In this document: positions 52,457 to 61,138 of the stretch, piece by piece
Position numbering within the stretch: position 1 is the stretch's first letter
Layout: every line of letters starts with the position of its first letter
NCBI RefSeq assembly: GCF_003609635.1
Contig: NZ_MCIA01000017.1
Location: 1 to 64,000, forward strand
Length of the DNA stretch: 64,000 nucleotides
Source: Lacrimispora algidixylanolytica
GTDB taxonomy: Bacteria; Bacillota; Clostridia; Lachnospirales; Lachnospiraceae
Reading direction: 5' to 3'
Made by a program: the position numbers and the translations under genes
The notes under the pieces: generated by a model
What the model was told of the DNA's origin: nothing
Databases searched by the model: none
What the model saw: the letters and a program-made list of their open reading frames with translations, nothing else

Positions 52457-52529
52457 GGGATACTAGCTCAGGTGGTAGAGCACTTGACTTTTAATCAAGT
52501 TGTCCGGGGTTCGAATCCCCGGTGTCTCA
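52457..52529 (+). tRNA. tRNA-Lys (anticodon TTT)
   Basis: 73 nt; anticodon stem CTTGA/TCAAG with loop CTTTTAA; acceptor GGGATAC/GTGTCTC with wobble pairs. Confidence 0.95.
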
Positions 52530-52537
52530 CGAAAAAA

Positions 52538-52570
52538 GAAAGACGGATTCTATAAAGAGTCCGTTTTTTC
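52538..52570 (+). terminator. Terminator of the six-tRNA operon
   Basis: ACGGATTC-TATAAA-GAGTCCGT followed by TTTTT, 14 bp after tRNA-Lys. Confidence 0.85.
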
Positions 52571-52622
52571 TTACTCAAAACTACTCTCTCACTAACTTTA
52601 TTAAAAATACAATTTATATTTC

Positions 52623-52651
52623 TTGACAATTTCTACTTCCAATGGTATCAT
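52623..52651 (+). promoter_or_regulatory. tRNA-Leu promoter
   Basis: TTGACA (52623-52628), 17-bp spacer, TATCAT (52646-52651), 14 bp before the tRNA 5' end. Confidence 0.75.
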
Positions 52652-52665
52652 CTATATTGTTGTCA

Positions 52666-52745
52666 GCGGGTATGGCGGAATTGGCAGACGCGCCAGATTT
52701 AGGTTCTGGTGGGAGACCGTGCAGGTTCAAGTCCTGTTACCCGCA
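52666..52745 (+). tRNA. tRNA-Leu (anticodon TAG)
   Basis: 80 nt with a class II variable arm; anticodon stem CCAGA/TCTGG with loop TTTAGGT; acceptor GCGGGTA/TACCCGC. Has its own promoter and terminator. Confidence 0.94.
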
Positions 52746-52761
52746 TGTCAGGTTTACGGTG

Positions 52762-52809
52762 AAAGCACCGGAATTCCTTGTAAACACAAGGGGTTCCGGT
52801 GCTTTTTTA
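52762..52809 (+). terminator. Terminator of tRNA-Leu
   Basis: AAAGCACCGGAA..CCTTG pairs with CAAGG..TTCCGGTGCTTT, followed by T-run. Confidence 0.88.
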
Positions 52810-52956
52810 TTTGTCTAAAAGATGATCTCTTCCTATTATAATATAGGTATAGAAAGATTTGTGAAAATCGTTTTTTGAATATTGGAAATATTTTAATATA
52901 TCTAAATTCATTGTACGGCTTTACAATCGTTATATAATTTTCTGGGAGGTGATATT

Positions 52957-53139
52957 TTGAAACATCGAGAAAAGAAAACCGAGAAACAGTGGGCCAATGA
53001 ATTTAACCAGCTAGAAACCGCAAGCAGGGATATGAAAGCCCCATCTGCTCCCCCCGGAGAATTCGAGAACATTCTAAAGGAGATGAATCGAAGAGGAATC
53101 AAACCCAAGATCCGGGAAGAGCTAGAGCAAAGAAAGTAA
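52957..53139 (+). CDS. Small charged protein, unknown function
   Basis: 60 residues, rich in Lys, Glu and Arg (KHREKKTEKQWANEF..., ...EFENILKEMNRRGIKPK), probably helical and cytoplasmic, with a central APSAPPG turn. Starts with TTG behind GGGAGGTGATA. Its 3' end lies 8 bp from the end of the convergent subtilisin-fold gene, with no terminator visible between. No family recognised. Confidence 0.6.
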   Translation: MKHREKKTEKQWANEFNQLETASRDMKAPSAPPGEFENILKEMNRRGIKPKIREELEQRK

Positions 53140-53147
53140 GAAAGCGG

Positions 53148-54821
53148 TCACTGGCTTGACAGCCGTTTGAAGATATTAATAGGATCAAGCTTTCCGTAAC
53201 CCCAAATATTATTGGGATAAGTTTGATTTTCTTCACGGTCAGCTTCTCTTATGATCAGGCGGTTGACCTGATTCCCTGTTACAGCCGTGTAATTGCCCAG
53301 GCTGTAGGCCCATTCCATGACAGTAGCAGCAACCCCAGTAGTATGGGCCGCTGCCGCCCCAGTGCCTGTAATGGTCCCATACCGGCCTTCTGGTATGGCA
53401 CAGGGAATCCGGTAGCCAGGTGCTCCAACATCTGGTTTCACCAACCCCAGCCTCGTATACCCTCTTCCAGATTCTAACAAAATTTCTCCATTTTGCTGAT
53501 TATAGGCTGTGACTGTCAAAGGATGAGACGAATCTCCGTCTGCTGTAATTGTAGTATCGGGATTCGCATTTAAAAAATAAGTCTCGTTTGATATCAAGTT
53601 CCCAGATGGCAGCCAGCAGTGAAACGAAAATGGTTCCCCTCGATTACTCCCAACCCTGAAGTACCACGTTCCCGGAGGAATATTCCGAAACCGTACTAAA
53701 ATGAGCTGATCTCCTGTTTCTTCCTCGAAAAGAATATTATTTACCCAGACCTCACCACTAATCGTCTGAAATGTGATTCTCTGGCAGCTTTCTACCGAAG
53801 CATTGATTATCTGAGAAGTTTCAAAGGTAGGTGTTGTTATTTCTATATATAGATTGGATAGTATGTAAGGCCAAATCTCCACCATAAATTCCCGGTCATT
53901 TCTCCCTACCACAAGTTGAAAGTTATGATAGAAGGGGGCTGTTACTGTATTGTTAAAGTAATGCCTTTGATTATTTCCCTCATTTCCAGCCGAAATAACG
54001 ACCCCGGTCTTTGGAAGCTGCACCAGATAATCTAGATAAGCACCAGAAGGTCCTCTCCCATCATGGCCACCTTGACTGCTGCCTAGAGCAAGACAGATGA
54101 CTATGGGACGATTTAACCGATTGGCTACTCCCACCATATATCGAATTCCCAGCATAATATCTGATTCCTGATAACAGAGAGCATTCTCTGGAACAAAAAA
54201 TATCTCTTTTAGATTATCTTTGGCCTCTTTTAATTTTACGACAATCAAATCTGCTTCCGGAGAAACCCCTGAAAAATTATATGTATCATCCCGACGACCA
54301 GCAATGATGCTTGCAATGGCTGTTCCGTGACCTATGGTGTCCACGGTAGGAACCAATGACAAAGGATCATCTGAAATCAATGCAAAATTAATGAGTTCCT
54401 TGGTATATTCTGCCCCAAAGGTAAAACCCCTGGGAGGTACGCTATCCACCAGTGTTTGATCCCAAATGGATATAATTCTGGTGGTATTATCATTGTGCAT
54501 GAAAGCCGAATGTCGGTAATCAACACCCGTATCCACCACACCTACAATCACCCCTCTTCCAGACGTGGTCACATTGGAACTCGCCTCAGTGGTAAATAAA
54601 TCTGGAGTATCATAACTTAGGGTAGATTCCAGAGTAAATAAAGCCGGAAACATATGATAAGGACTCCTGCCAAGATCGCAGGCGTCCATCTGCTCCCTTA
54701 ATATATGAACCAGGGAATTTACATCGGTAAGAGGTGTGATATTATCGCCTGTATTATAAGTTGGTATCAATGCATTATTAATAATAAAATCATAATATCG
54801 ATTGTCCATAATCTTTTCCAT
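53148..54821 (-). CDS. Subtilisin-fold (S8) pseudoprotease lacking the catalytic serine
   Basis: 557 residues, no signal peptide. The S8 fold is clear: Asp in 'GVIVGVVDTGVDYRHSAF', His in 'DTIGHGTAIASIIAGR', oxyanion-type Asn in 'VVISAGNEGN', a beta-sandwich insertion (about 300-440), then 'ITGTGAAAAHTTGVAATVMEW' where the GTS motif is GTG: the nucleophile serine is Gly (codon 53358-53360). This resembles the clostridial CspA/CspC-like group, which includes pseudoproteases acting in spore germination, and a wider Lachnospiraceae S8 family. The start has GGAGG. Alone in its unit. Either a non-catalytic sensor or a scaffold (inference). Confidence 0.9.
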   Translation of the reverse strand: MEKIMDNRYYDFIINNALIPTYNTGDNITPLTDVNSLVHILREQMDACDLGRSPYHMFPALFTLESTLSYDTPDLFTTEASSNVTTSGRGVIVGVVDTGVDYRHSAFMHNDNTTRIISIWDQTLVDSVPPRGFTFGAEYTKELINFALISDDPLSLVPTVDTIGHGTAIASIIAGRRDDTYNFSGVSPEADLIVVKLKEAKDNLKEIFFVPENALCYQESDIMLGIRYMVGVANRLNRPIVICLALGSSQGGHDGRGPSGAYLDYLVQLPKTGVVISAGNEGNNQRHYFNNTVTAPFYHNFQLVVGRNDREFMVEIWPYILSNLYIEITTPTFETSQIINASVESCQRITFQTISGEVWVNNILFEEETGDQLILVRFRNIPPGTWYFRVGSNRGEPFSFHCWLPSGNLISNETYFLNANPDTTITADGDSSHPLTVTAYNQQNGEILLESGRGYTRLGLVKPDVGAPGYRIPCAIPEGRYGTITGTGAAAAHTTGVAATVMEWAYSLGNYTAVTGNQVNRLIIREADREENQTYPNNIWGYGKLDPINIFKRLSSQ

Positions 54822-55019
54822 GCATCAACCTCCTGTCTTTTTAATGAAGATATGATACAGTTTATGCGTTTATAGGCTGGATATGAGCAGAAGAATTAAC
54901 CCAAAACCACACAATATAGTCGCAATAAAGGGGAAACGTCATTATTCATTTTATTTAGTCCTAAATAACTTCTATTTACATATTTTTTCATTAAAAAGAT
55001 AAAAATTTACTTATTTTAC

Positions 55020-55048
55020 TTTACTTAAACGATTTCTTGCGTTATAAT
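55020..55048 (+). promoter_or_regulatory. Possible promoter in the 690-bp non-coding region
   Basis: TTTACT (55020-55025), 17-bp spacer, TATAAT (55043-55048). A transcript from here would meet the terminator hairpin at 55065 almost at once. Confidence 0.4.
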
Positions 55049-55064
55049 TTATTTAACTCTTCTT

Positions 55065-55107
55065 AGGAGTGCCGTATTTCCCCAATCCTACGGTACTCCT
55101 TTTTTTA
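55065..55107 (+). terminator. Orphan terminator hairpin in non-coding region
   Basis: AGGAGTGCCGTA (55065-55076) pairs with TACGGTACTCCT (55089-55100), 12 bp with one G-T pair, then T-run 55100-55107. No gene on + precedes it; possible tiny RNA or attenuator. Confidence 0.65.
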
Positions 55108-55280
55108 TTGCCTTCTTTCAAAACCTAAAATCGACCTTATTTTCCAGGAAAATACCATATATTTTATCCTTCCCCATAACACGAGTTTTTTCATCTATTT
55201 TAAGCAAACTATTTCGTTAGTTTTAAAAATTCAGGTTTCACAAACTCTTCATAAATCTATCAAAGAATAGACACAATTTT

Positions 55281-55302
55281 TTCGTATATTTATATTTACG
55301 AA
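55281..55302. repeat. Inverted repeat TTCGTA...TACGAA
   Basis: TTCGTA (55281-55286) and TACGAA (55297-55302) form an imperfect 22-bp palindrome with AT-rich centre; immediately followed by the palindrome at 55304. The rest of the 54822-55508 gap is AT-rich without open frames. Confidence 0.45.
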
Positions 55303-55303
55303 T

Positions 55304-55318
55304 AGGTCCCAGGGACCT
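55304..55318. promoter_or_regulatory. Perfect palindrome AGGTCCCAGGGACCT
   Basis: 15-bp perfect inverted repeat centred on A55311. The arms are too close for a stable hairpin, so a protein-binding operator is more likely. Lies 190 bp before the glycan enzyme gene. Confidence 0.45.
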
Positions 55319-55331
55319 TTCATATATACTT

Positions 55332-55374
55332 TTTTTCATACCTGCCGGCAAAGTATTCTGCCGGCTTCCTCTAT
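55332..55374. repeat. Hairpin element, copy B
   Basis: TTTTTCATAC, CTG, CCGGCA-AAGTATTC-TGCCGG, then CTTCCTCTAT. Shares flanking blocks and stem core with copy A at 51776-51828, while loop and stem length differ. Confidence 0.5.
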
Positions 55375-55508
55375 GTATTTTTGACCGCAATTATCAGGAG
55401 ATTTTTTAGGTAGATTGGCAACATATAAGTAGTTCCCGATTTACCACCATGATACAATGAGCCTATTCGGGTATCAGGAAACCGCCACTAGCGGAGAATG
55501 GAGCGTTT

Positions 55509-57182
55509 ATGAAAAAACATTACGATAAAATTCTTAGGGATTGCGATCTTCGGATCTCTCAAGTGATTCACTTTCAGGTCACAGACCCTTCCAATCAATT
55601 CTATGGGGGATTTAGAGACCAGGACGGCCTTGTAGAGCCTAAATATGCCATCTTTCAGGTTACTGATATGATTGCCTGCTATCTTAATGGGGATAGCCGT
55701 TACTGCGGAAGTAAAGACATTTATGATAGAATCTCAATTGCTCTCAATTACATAGTAAGAGGCCAAAGAGATAACGGCTTTTTTGATCTGATTAACTGCA
55801 ACTTTTATTCCGGTGCGGATACTGCTTTTTGCCTGGATGGGCTTTTGCCTTCCTATTTATATGTAAAGCGACTGTTCGAATCAGATAAGACAAGCCCAGT
55901 GGACAAGAGCATGTTGGTTCCTTTTAAAGAGTCAATGGAGTCCATCTTAATCAAAGGTGGACAGGCAATGATCGGAAGCGGGTTTCATACTCCCAACCAC
56001 CGCTGGGCCATTGCTTCTGTTCTCCAAATGCTTTATTCCATTACTGGTGATGAATCCTTTCAAAAGGGAGCGGAGGCCTTTCTGGTGGAGGGTTGTGACT
56101 GCAATGAGGACGGGGAATACGCAGAACGCTCTGCAGGCGGTTATAATAAGGTAAATAATAACGCCATGATCATGCTTGGCATTGCCAGCGGGGATGATTC
56201 TTTCTTCGAGCCTGTGAAACGGAATTTATCCATGATGCTCACCTACATCGAACCGGATCAAAGTATTTTTACTAATAATTCCACCAGGCAGGACCGGGGA
56301 GTAAAGGTCTATCCAGAAGGGTATTATTTAGAATATCTCTACATGGGAATTAGATTTAATGACGAAACTTTTTTGAATACAGCTTGTTCCATTATGAAAC
56401 TAGCAGAGGAAAAGCAGCTTAGTATGGAGGGCTTTCTTATTTACTTTATGCTTTTGCCAGAGCTTGTGGATTTTGAATATGATACATGCGGGTTATTAAC
56501 AGATTATTGTTGTCATTATAAGGATTCTGGCATTGTACGCCTGCGCCGGGGAGGCTACTCTGCTTCTATCTTAAAGGAAAGTCCTTCCTTTCTTTATTTC
56601 CAGCACGGTGATTTCACCGTGAGTATGAAAATAGGGGCTGGGTTTTGTGAGCATCGGTATTTTACGGCTCAAAGTCTCACAGAGCAATCAGAGAAAAAAG
56701 GCTTCCGGTTAAAGGAGACAAAGACAGGTTGGTATTATCTCCCTTTTGACGAACCTCAGGATACTACCGACTGGTGGAAAATGGATCAAAGCAAACGTGA
56801 TAAGCTGATTGGTCCTGAGATGATTTTTGATGTTATGATATCAGAAGTCGAACATGGGATTGATGTGAAGATAAAAACAGAAGGCATTGACCGGGCACCT
56901 TTACGGGTTGAGTTGGCCTTTGATGCGGGCTGCCGTTTGGAATCAGAGTATTTTATCGCAGAAGGTGTAAAAGGAGGCGGTATGGTGGCAAAGAATGGCA
57001 CTGTGACCGCCACAAAGGGCAAGTATGCTATTTCGGCTGGTCCTGGTTTTGGGAATCATAATTATGTGGCTGGAAAGTTTGGAAGCCAGTCACGTGCTAG
57101 TGAATGCTTTACCGTTTACTTTACGGACTTTACTTGCTTTGATCATACCATTTTTTTGCGTGCGGTTCCGGCGGGTTATTGA
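55509..57182 (+). CDS. Intracellular toroid-type glycan lyase/hydrolase-like protein
   Basis: 557 residues, no signal peptide. The N-terminal 330 residues are helical hairpins with aromatic motifs ('FYSGADTAFCLDGLLPSYLY', 'GSGFHTPNHRWAIASVLQML', 'CDCNEDGEYAERSAGGYNKVNNNAM') as in (alpha/alpha)6 toroid enzymes. The C-terminal part ('GIVRLRRGGYSASIL', 'SFLYFQHGDFTVSMKIGAGF') reads like the beta-sandwich of heparinase II/III-type lyases. Catalytic residues are not assigned. It stands alone, without transporter genes. The ribosome site is GGAG five bases before the ATG; the palindrome and hairpins upstream may regulate it. Confidence 0.65.
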   Translation: MKKHYDKILRDCDLRISQVIHFQVTDPSNQFYGGFRDQDGLVEPKYAIFQVTDMIACYLNGDSRYCGSKDIYDRISIALNYIVRGQRDNGFFDLINCNFYSGADTAFCLDGLLPSYLYVKRLFESDKTSPVDKSMLVPFKESMESILIKGGQAMIGSGFHTPNHRWAIASVLQMLYSITGDESFQKGAEAFLVEGCDCNEDGEYAERSAGGYNKVNNNAMIMLGIASGDDSFFEPVKRNLSMMLTYIEPDQSIFTNNSTRQDRGVKVYPEGYYLEYLYMGIRFNDETFLNTACSIMKLAEEKQLSMEGFLIYFMLLPELVDFEYDTCGLLTDYCCHYKDSGIVRLRRGGYSASILKESPSFLYFQHGDFTVSMKIGAGFCEHRYFTAQSLTEQSEKKGFRLKETKTGWYYLPFDEPQDTTDWWKMDQSKRDKLIGPEMIFDVMISEVEHGIDVKIKTEGIDRAPLRVELAFDAGCRLESEYFIAEGVKGGGMVAKNGTVTATKGKYAISAGPGFGNHNYVAGKFGSQSRASECFTVYFTDFTCFDHTIFLRAVPAGY

Positions 57183-57280
57183 TATGCTATTTATGGGCAA
57201 GGCTATTTTTCTTTGGTTCTTGTCCATGTATCTATATCACCGAGACTGACTCTAAAAGGAGCTCTGTCCTATAAAATAGA

Positions 57281-57335
57281 AAAGCGCCCTTACATTAATA
57301 GAATATTACCATTAATTTAAGGGTGCTTAGATTTT
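57281..57335. terminator. Terminator between the glycan enzyme and MerR genes
   Basis: AAGCGCCCTTACATTAAT pairs with ATTAATTTAAGGGTGCTT around GAATATTACC, with A/T-runs outside. Serves both converging genes. Confidence 0.8.
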
Positions 57336-58119
57336 ATTGCACGGTTCCATCTTTTATCAAGATATCATTATTCTGTAAATATATGTATAATGCTATTTCT
57401 AAAAAACTCTCGATCGATTTTTGCATATCTTTCGTATTCTCAGGCCATTTGGCAGAATCTGTACCTATTGAAAAAAGTGTTTTCATCATCTCTTTATCCC
57501 CAGACGTAAACTCACATACCAAATCCCACCATCGTTTTGCAAGCTCCTGTCCTCGGATTCCTGCCGGATCATAACCTTGGTGATACAAACTACCAAGTTG
57601 TGAAAATAACTCTTTTTCCTCACTTTGTATTTCAGGGTTTTGAAGCAAACTATTATTAATTGTTATCAGCTGATCATCATCAAAATATTGAACAATAAAG
57701 GAATAGGGGTTTTCTTGATTCATTAATTTCAGGATCGTAACAATTCTTTCCATACTTACTTTTTGACCAACATTTGTTTCGGAAATAACTATGTCTAGCG
57801 TTTCAACTATTTTATTTAAGTTTTGAATTTGATTTAATAATATTTTTCGCTGTGCTGTAAAAACTTTTTCAAGATCATCACCATTTGTCTGCTTTAAAAT
57901 GATATCATCTATTTCCTTAAGAGAAAATCCTAATGACTTTAAGAATAGAATCTGCTGTAACTTTAGCAAATCATTTCGATCATAAACTCTTTTATGACTT
58001 TTGTTATACTTTGAATTCAACAAATTTTTCTGGTCATAAAGTTGAAGTGTCCTTACGGAGATTCCCACTAGACTTGCCAACTCTCCAACCTTAAATAATA
58101 GTTTCTTTTCATCTTTCAT
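57334..58119 (-). CDS. MerR-family transcriptional regulator
   Basis: 261 residues. N-terminal MerR helix-turn-helix and wing 'FKVGELASLVGISVRTLQLYDQKNLLN', 'LKQTNGD', then a coiled-coil dimerisation helix (about 75-120). The C-terminal effector half (about 125-261, 'YHQGYDPAGIRGQELAKRWWDLV', 'IESFLEIALYIYLQNND') resembles the TipAS/antibiotic-recognition region of multidrug MerR proteins. Located downstream of an ABC exporter on the same strand and probably controls it in response to a drug-like ligand. GAGGTG upstream of ATG. Confidence 0.88.
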   Translation of the reverse strand: MKDEKKLLFKVGELASLVGISVRTLQLYDQKNLLNSKYNKSHKRVYDRNDLLKLQQILFLKSLGFSLKEIDDIILKQTNGDDLEKVFTAQRKILLNQIQNLNKIVETLDIVISETNVGQKVSMERIVTILKLMNQENPYSFIVQYFDDDQLITINNSLLQNPEIQSEEKELFSQLGSLYHQGYDPAGIRGQELAKRWWDLVCEFTSGDKEMMKTLFSIGTDSAKWPENTKDMQKSIESFLEIALYIYLQNNDILIKDGTVQ

Positions 58120-58305
58120 TCTATTTCACCTCGTATTATATAGTCATAGCTATTCTTAACCTTATCAATAGGCTATGAATTATATAAAGTTTGAACTGAT
58201 TTTTCTTTAATATAGCATATTTCTATCATGTATAATTAACGTTGAAATAAATATTGTTAGTATATATTAAGCCTATGCTCAACGATCATAGATATTAGAT
58301 TTTTC

Positions 58306-59046
58306 TTACGATAGTTCTCCACTTGATATTTTCCAAATTTTTAGATATGTTAACATAACTGCTGCCACTCCAATCACTGTCAATACAAATAGTGCTATCA
58401 TACTACTATAATTAGTTTGTTTATGAAATGCCAAGCCCTTAAACATTTGCATGGCATGAGTTGCCGGAAAAATACGTCCACCCCACATAAGAACTTTTGG
58501 AAGCATTGAGGTGTTAAACATGATGCCACTTAATAGAATCGATGGCAGGAAAACAAGTTGTGAAAATGTCGTAACGAATGACTGATTTCTAGCAAAGGTA
58601 CCAATTAATACACCAATTGCAGTACTTGTTAAAAGAAAAAGCAGTAAAACGCAAATGAACCTGACGGGATATGTTGGATTATCACTCTTAAAAATAAGAT
58701 GTGATGTACAAAAAATGATCACTGATACAATCAAAATATGAAAAAATGCGCTGATAGCATGAACAAATGTCACCATTCCATTCGATATTCCGTTTACAGA
58801 AAAGGCCCTTAGTGTTCCCGATTCTCGCATTTTAACAAGCGGTCCGGGTATGCCAACAATAGCTCCCATTGTTACGGCAAATATAATCATAGTGGCTGCA
58901 AGAGTTGATTTTGTTTCAGGCTGAGTAAAAACCGAACCAATTATAATATAAAATAAAAGGGGAATCACATAATAATTCATTAATGTTCCTTTTTCTCTTA
59001 AATCCATATTTAGCTGAATCCAAAGAAATTTCAGAAGTGCTTTCAT
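58306..59046 (-). CDS. ABC-2 type exporter permease
   Basis: 246 residues with six membrane segments of the ABC-2 type ('LLFYIIIGSVF', 'ATMIIFAVTMGAIVGI', 'LPSILLSGIMF', 'IFPATHAMQMFKGLA'). Forms an exporter with the ATPase whose stop codon it overlaps as ATGA. Drug or peptide export is likely. Confidence 0.9.
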   Translation of the reverse strand: MKALLKFLWIQLNMDLREKGTLMNYYVIPLLFYIIIGSVFTQPETKSTLAATMIIFAVTMGAIVGIPGPLVKMRESGTLRAFSVNGISNGMVTFVHAISAFFHILIVSVIIFCTSHLIFKSDNPTYPVRFICVLLLFLLTSTAIGVLIGTFARNQSFVTTFSQLVFLPSILLSGIMFNTSMLPKVLMWGGRIFPATHAMQMFKGLAFHKQTNYSSMIALFVLTVIGVAAVMLTYLKIWKISSGELS

Positions 59047-59957
59047 TTCATTTCACCCCCACTCACAAGTTCAAGGAAGCTTTCTTCTAGTGAAGGTCGC
59101 TCAACCCTGAGATCAATTACAAAGTCATTTGCCTCTTTCACACGTTGCATCAAAGCACCTATTGCCAAAGCACTATCACTACACGTCCAGATACTGTAGC
59201 AATCTTTTTCTTTAAAGAAGGTTGCACCTTCAATTTTACAGTTAGAACTAAGACTGTTTCTGCCAGTACGGATTGCAATTCTTGTATCACGCTTGCTTGC
59301 AGCTGTAACCTCAAAAGGTGTCCCTGTCACTGCAACTGTTCCCTTGATAACAATACTTATCTGATCACAAAGTCCCTCTGCTTCCGCCATATCATGCGTT
59401 GCAAGTAACATTGTTACGTTCTGTTTTTTAAGTTTACGAATCTCATTATGCAATTGTGCGCGTCCTTCCACATCAAGTCCTGCAGTCGGTTCGTCTAATA
59501 CAACGACGCTCGGATTGCAGACTAGTGCAAGTGCAAGATGCAAACGTCGCTGTTGTCCTGTGGAAAGCTGATGATACTTCTTTTTGACCATACCCTCTAT
59601 TCCAAAGCATTCTAGTAAATCACTTCGATATTTTGTTTCATGCCATGCACAAACAAGTGCCATAGCCTCACTAACTAAGATTCCATCCGGTAATGAGGAA
59701 GATTGAAGTTGTACCCCCATGATGTTACGTATCTTTTTTTTATCCTTTTGTGGATTACACCCAGCCACAATTATATTACCACCATCAATTCTCCGCAAGC
59801 CTTCTAGGCACTCAAGTGTCGTTGTTTTCCCCGCTCCATTTGGTCCCAGGAGGCCGTAAATCTCTCCCTGTTTAACGCTGAAACTAATCCCATTCACTGC
59901 AGAAATAGCTCCGTATTTTTTGATAAGCCCTTTGACTGAGATAACTGAATCGCTCAC
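59043..59957 (-). CDS. ABC exporter ATP-binding protein (CcmA/DrrA type)
   Basis: 304 residues. Walker A 'GPNGAGKTTT', Q-loop 'VQLQSSSLP', signature 'HQLSTGQQRRLHLALAL', Walker B 'SVVVLDEPTAGLD', H-loop 'LATHD', and a C-terminal domain typical of DrrA-like exporters. Start chosen at GTG 59957 with GAGG nine bases upstream; a GTG five codons earlier is possible. Coupled to the permease. Confidence 0.92.
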   Translation of the reverse strand: MSDSVISVKGLIKKYGAISAVNGISFSVKQGEIYGLLGPNGAGKTTTLECLEGLRRIDGGNIIVAGCNPQKDKKKIRNIMGVQLQSSSLPDGILVSEAMALVCAWHETKYRSDLLECFGIEGMVKKKYHQLSTGQQRRLHLALALVCNPSVVVLDEPTAGLDVEGRAQLHNEIRKLKKQNVTMLLATHDMAEAEGLCDQISIVIKGTVAVTGTPFEVTAASKRDTRIAIRTGRNSLSSNCKIEGATFFKEKDCYSIWTCSDSALAIGALMQRVKEANDFVIDLRVERPSLEESFLELVSGGEMK

Positions 59958-60161
59958 GATATAACGCCTCACTTTCCAATCGAGTTCGATTTTATTTATA
60001 ATACACTTCTGTTTTTATTACTAATTGTTAATAATTAACTATTTAATCAGAGTATACAACATTACGTTACGTCGTTAGCAATAGTATTTTAAATATTATT
60101 TATATTTTAATACTTTTTTGAGGCTCCTGAGCTTATCTGCCCTTTTGCAACAAAACAGTTA

Positions 60162-60636
60162 AATCTTCAAATTTTATGTGAATGGCAGGATTGTCCTTTG
60201 GGAGATATCTATTCAGTTTTCTACATGGATGTCCTCCATTATCACGTACTTAATGAAGGCTGTATTATGAAGCGGACTGTGTATAAGTGCAAAGTTCTGG
60301 CTGTCCATTATGAATGGCCTTAGAAATCTAGATGTGCAGGTTATTTTGATTGCTTGTTTAGATGGTCTTTCTGTTTTCTACATGAAATTGAAGGCGAATT
60401 TCCCAAAACAGAAGTGCAGCACTGAATAGTCCATCGGATTCGTAACTCTAACATATTCGTTTCCTATAAGAATATTAAGGTACTCTTGGCAGACCTAAAT
60501 CGGGTTGTTGCGCCTACGGAAGAGACGTCACTATCCGCATTGGAAGAGTTTGCAAGTAAATAGGATAGCAAGCTTACTGATTGGCGGCTTAACCAGTCCA
60601 AAAAATTGTCCGCACCCCTTCTCAAGAAAATATAAC
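60162..60636 (+). pseudogene. Decayed IS256-family transposase
   Basis: Translating in pieces gives IS256 signatures: 'EWQDCPLGDIYSVFYMDVLH' then 'YHVLNEGCIMKR' (first DDE Asp), in another frame 'VQVILIACLDGLSVF' (second Asp), then back to 'FPKTEVQH-stop-IVHRIRNS' and 'LADLNRVVAPTEETSLSAL'. At least two frameshifts, three in-frame stops (near 60320, 60423 and 60561) and an internal deletion make it inactive. N- and C-terminal parts and end repeats are missing. It fills most of the 845-bp gap 59973-60817; the rest is AT-rich with no gene seen. Confidence 0.85.
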
Positions 60637-60817
60637 TAACAAAATAGACCCTCAAACCAAGTAATAAACCTAGTTTGAAGGTCCAAAAAACTTCTAAAAT
60701 TGTTTAGTAATCAAGTTTATTCTCTAGCAATATAGGCACAATTATCATTGTCAATTGCATTACTTAAAAGGTTACAAATTCATCTTTTACATTTTGAGAG
60801 TTAGGAGACAGATTTTT

Positions 60818-61114
60818 CTATCTATATTCTACAGTACACTTGCAGATGGGATAATCTTTGTTAAATTTATCTATAAGTCTTTTCATTATTTTAGCATCAT
60901 TTGGTAATACTTTAACTATGTTATCCCATCCTTTTATCACCAATTTTTCAGGTAATTCAACTAAACCAGTTATTGCATCCCAGAATGCATCCCAATTCAT
61001 ACCATAGAATGTCGGAAAATCAAGTTCTTTTTTTAATATTGCATGTAATTCCTTTGGATCTCTTATTTCTGTTACATCAATTATAATTATCTCTACTCTC
61101 GCATCATTATCCAT
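60818..61114 (-). CDS. Barstar-family immunity protein
   Basis: 98 residues. 'IIIIDVTEIRDPKELHAILKKELDFPTFYGMNWDAFWDAITGLVELPEKLVIKGWDNI' is the barstar pattern: helix-loop with 'FPxFYGxNWDAFWD' whose Asp residues plug the barnase active site. 24 bp downstream of the RHS toxin gene, with GGAGG before the ATG. Neutralises the barnase domain in the producing cell. Confidence 0.95.
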   Translation of the reverse strand: MDNDARVEIIIIDVTEIRDPKELHAILKKELDFPTFYGMNWDAFWDAITGLVELPEKLVIKGWDNIVKVLPNDAKIMKRLIDKFNKDYPICKCTVEYR

Positions 61115-61138
61115 AATTATCCTCCGATTACCATATAG

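Noticed and set aside
60464-60655. 63-codon frame on - near the barstar gene
   Set aside because: Antisense of the decayed IS256 transposase.
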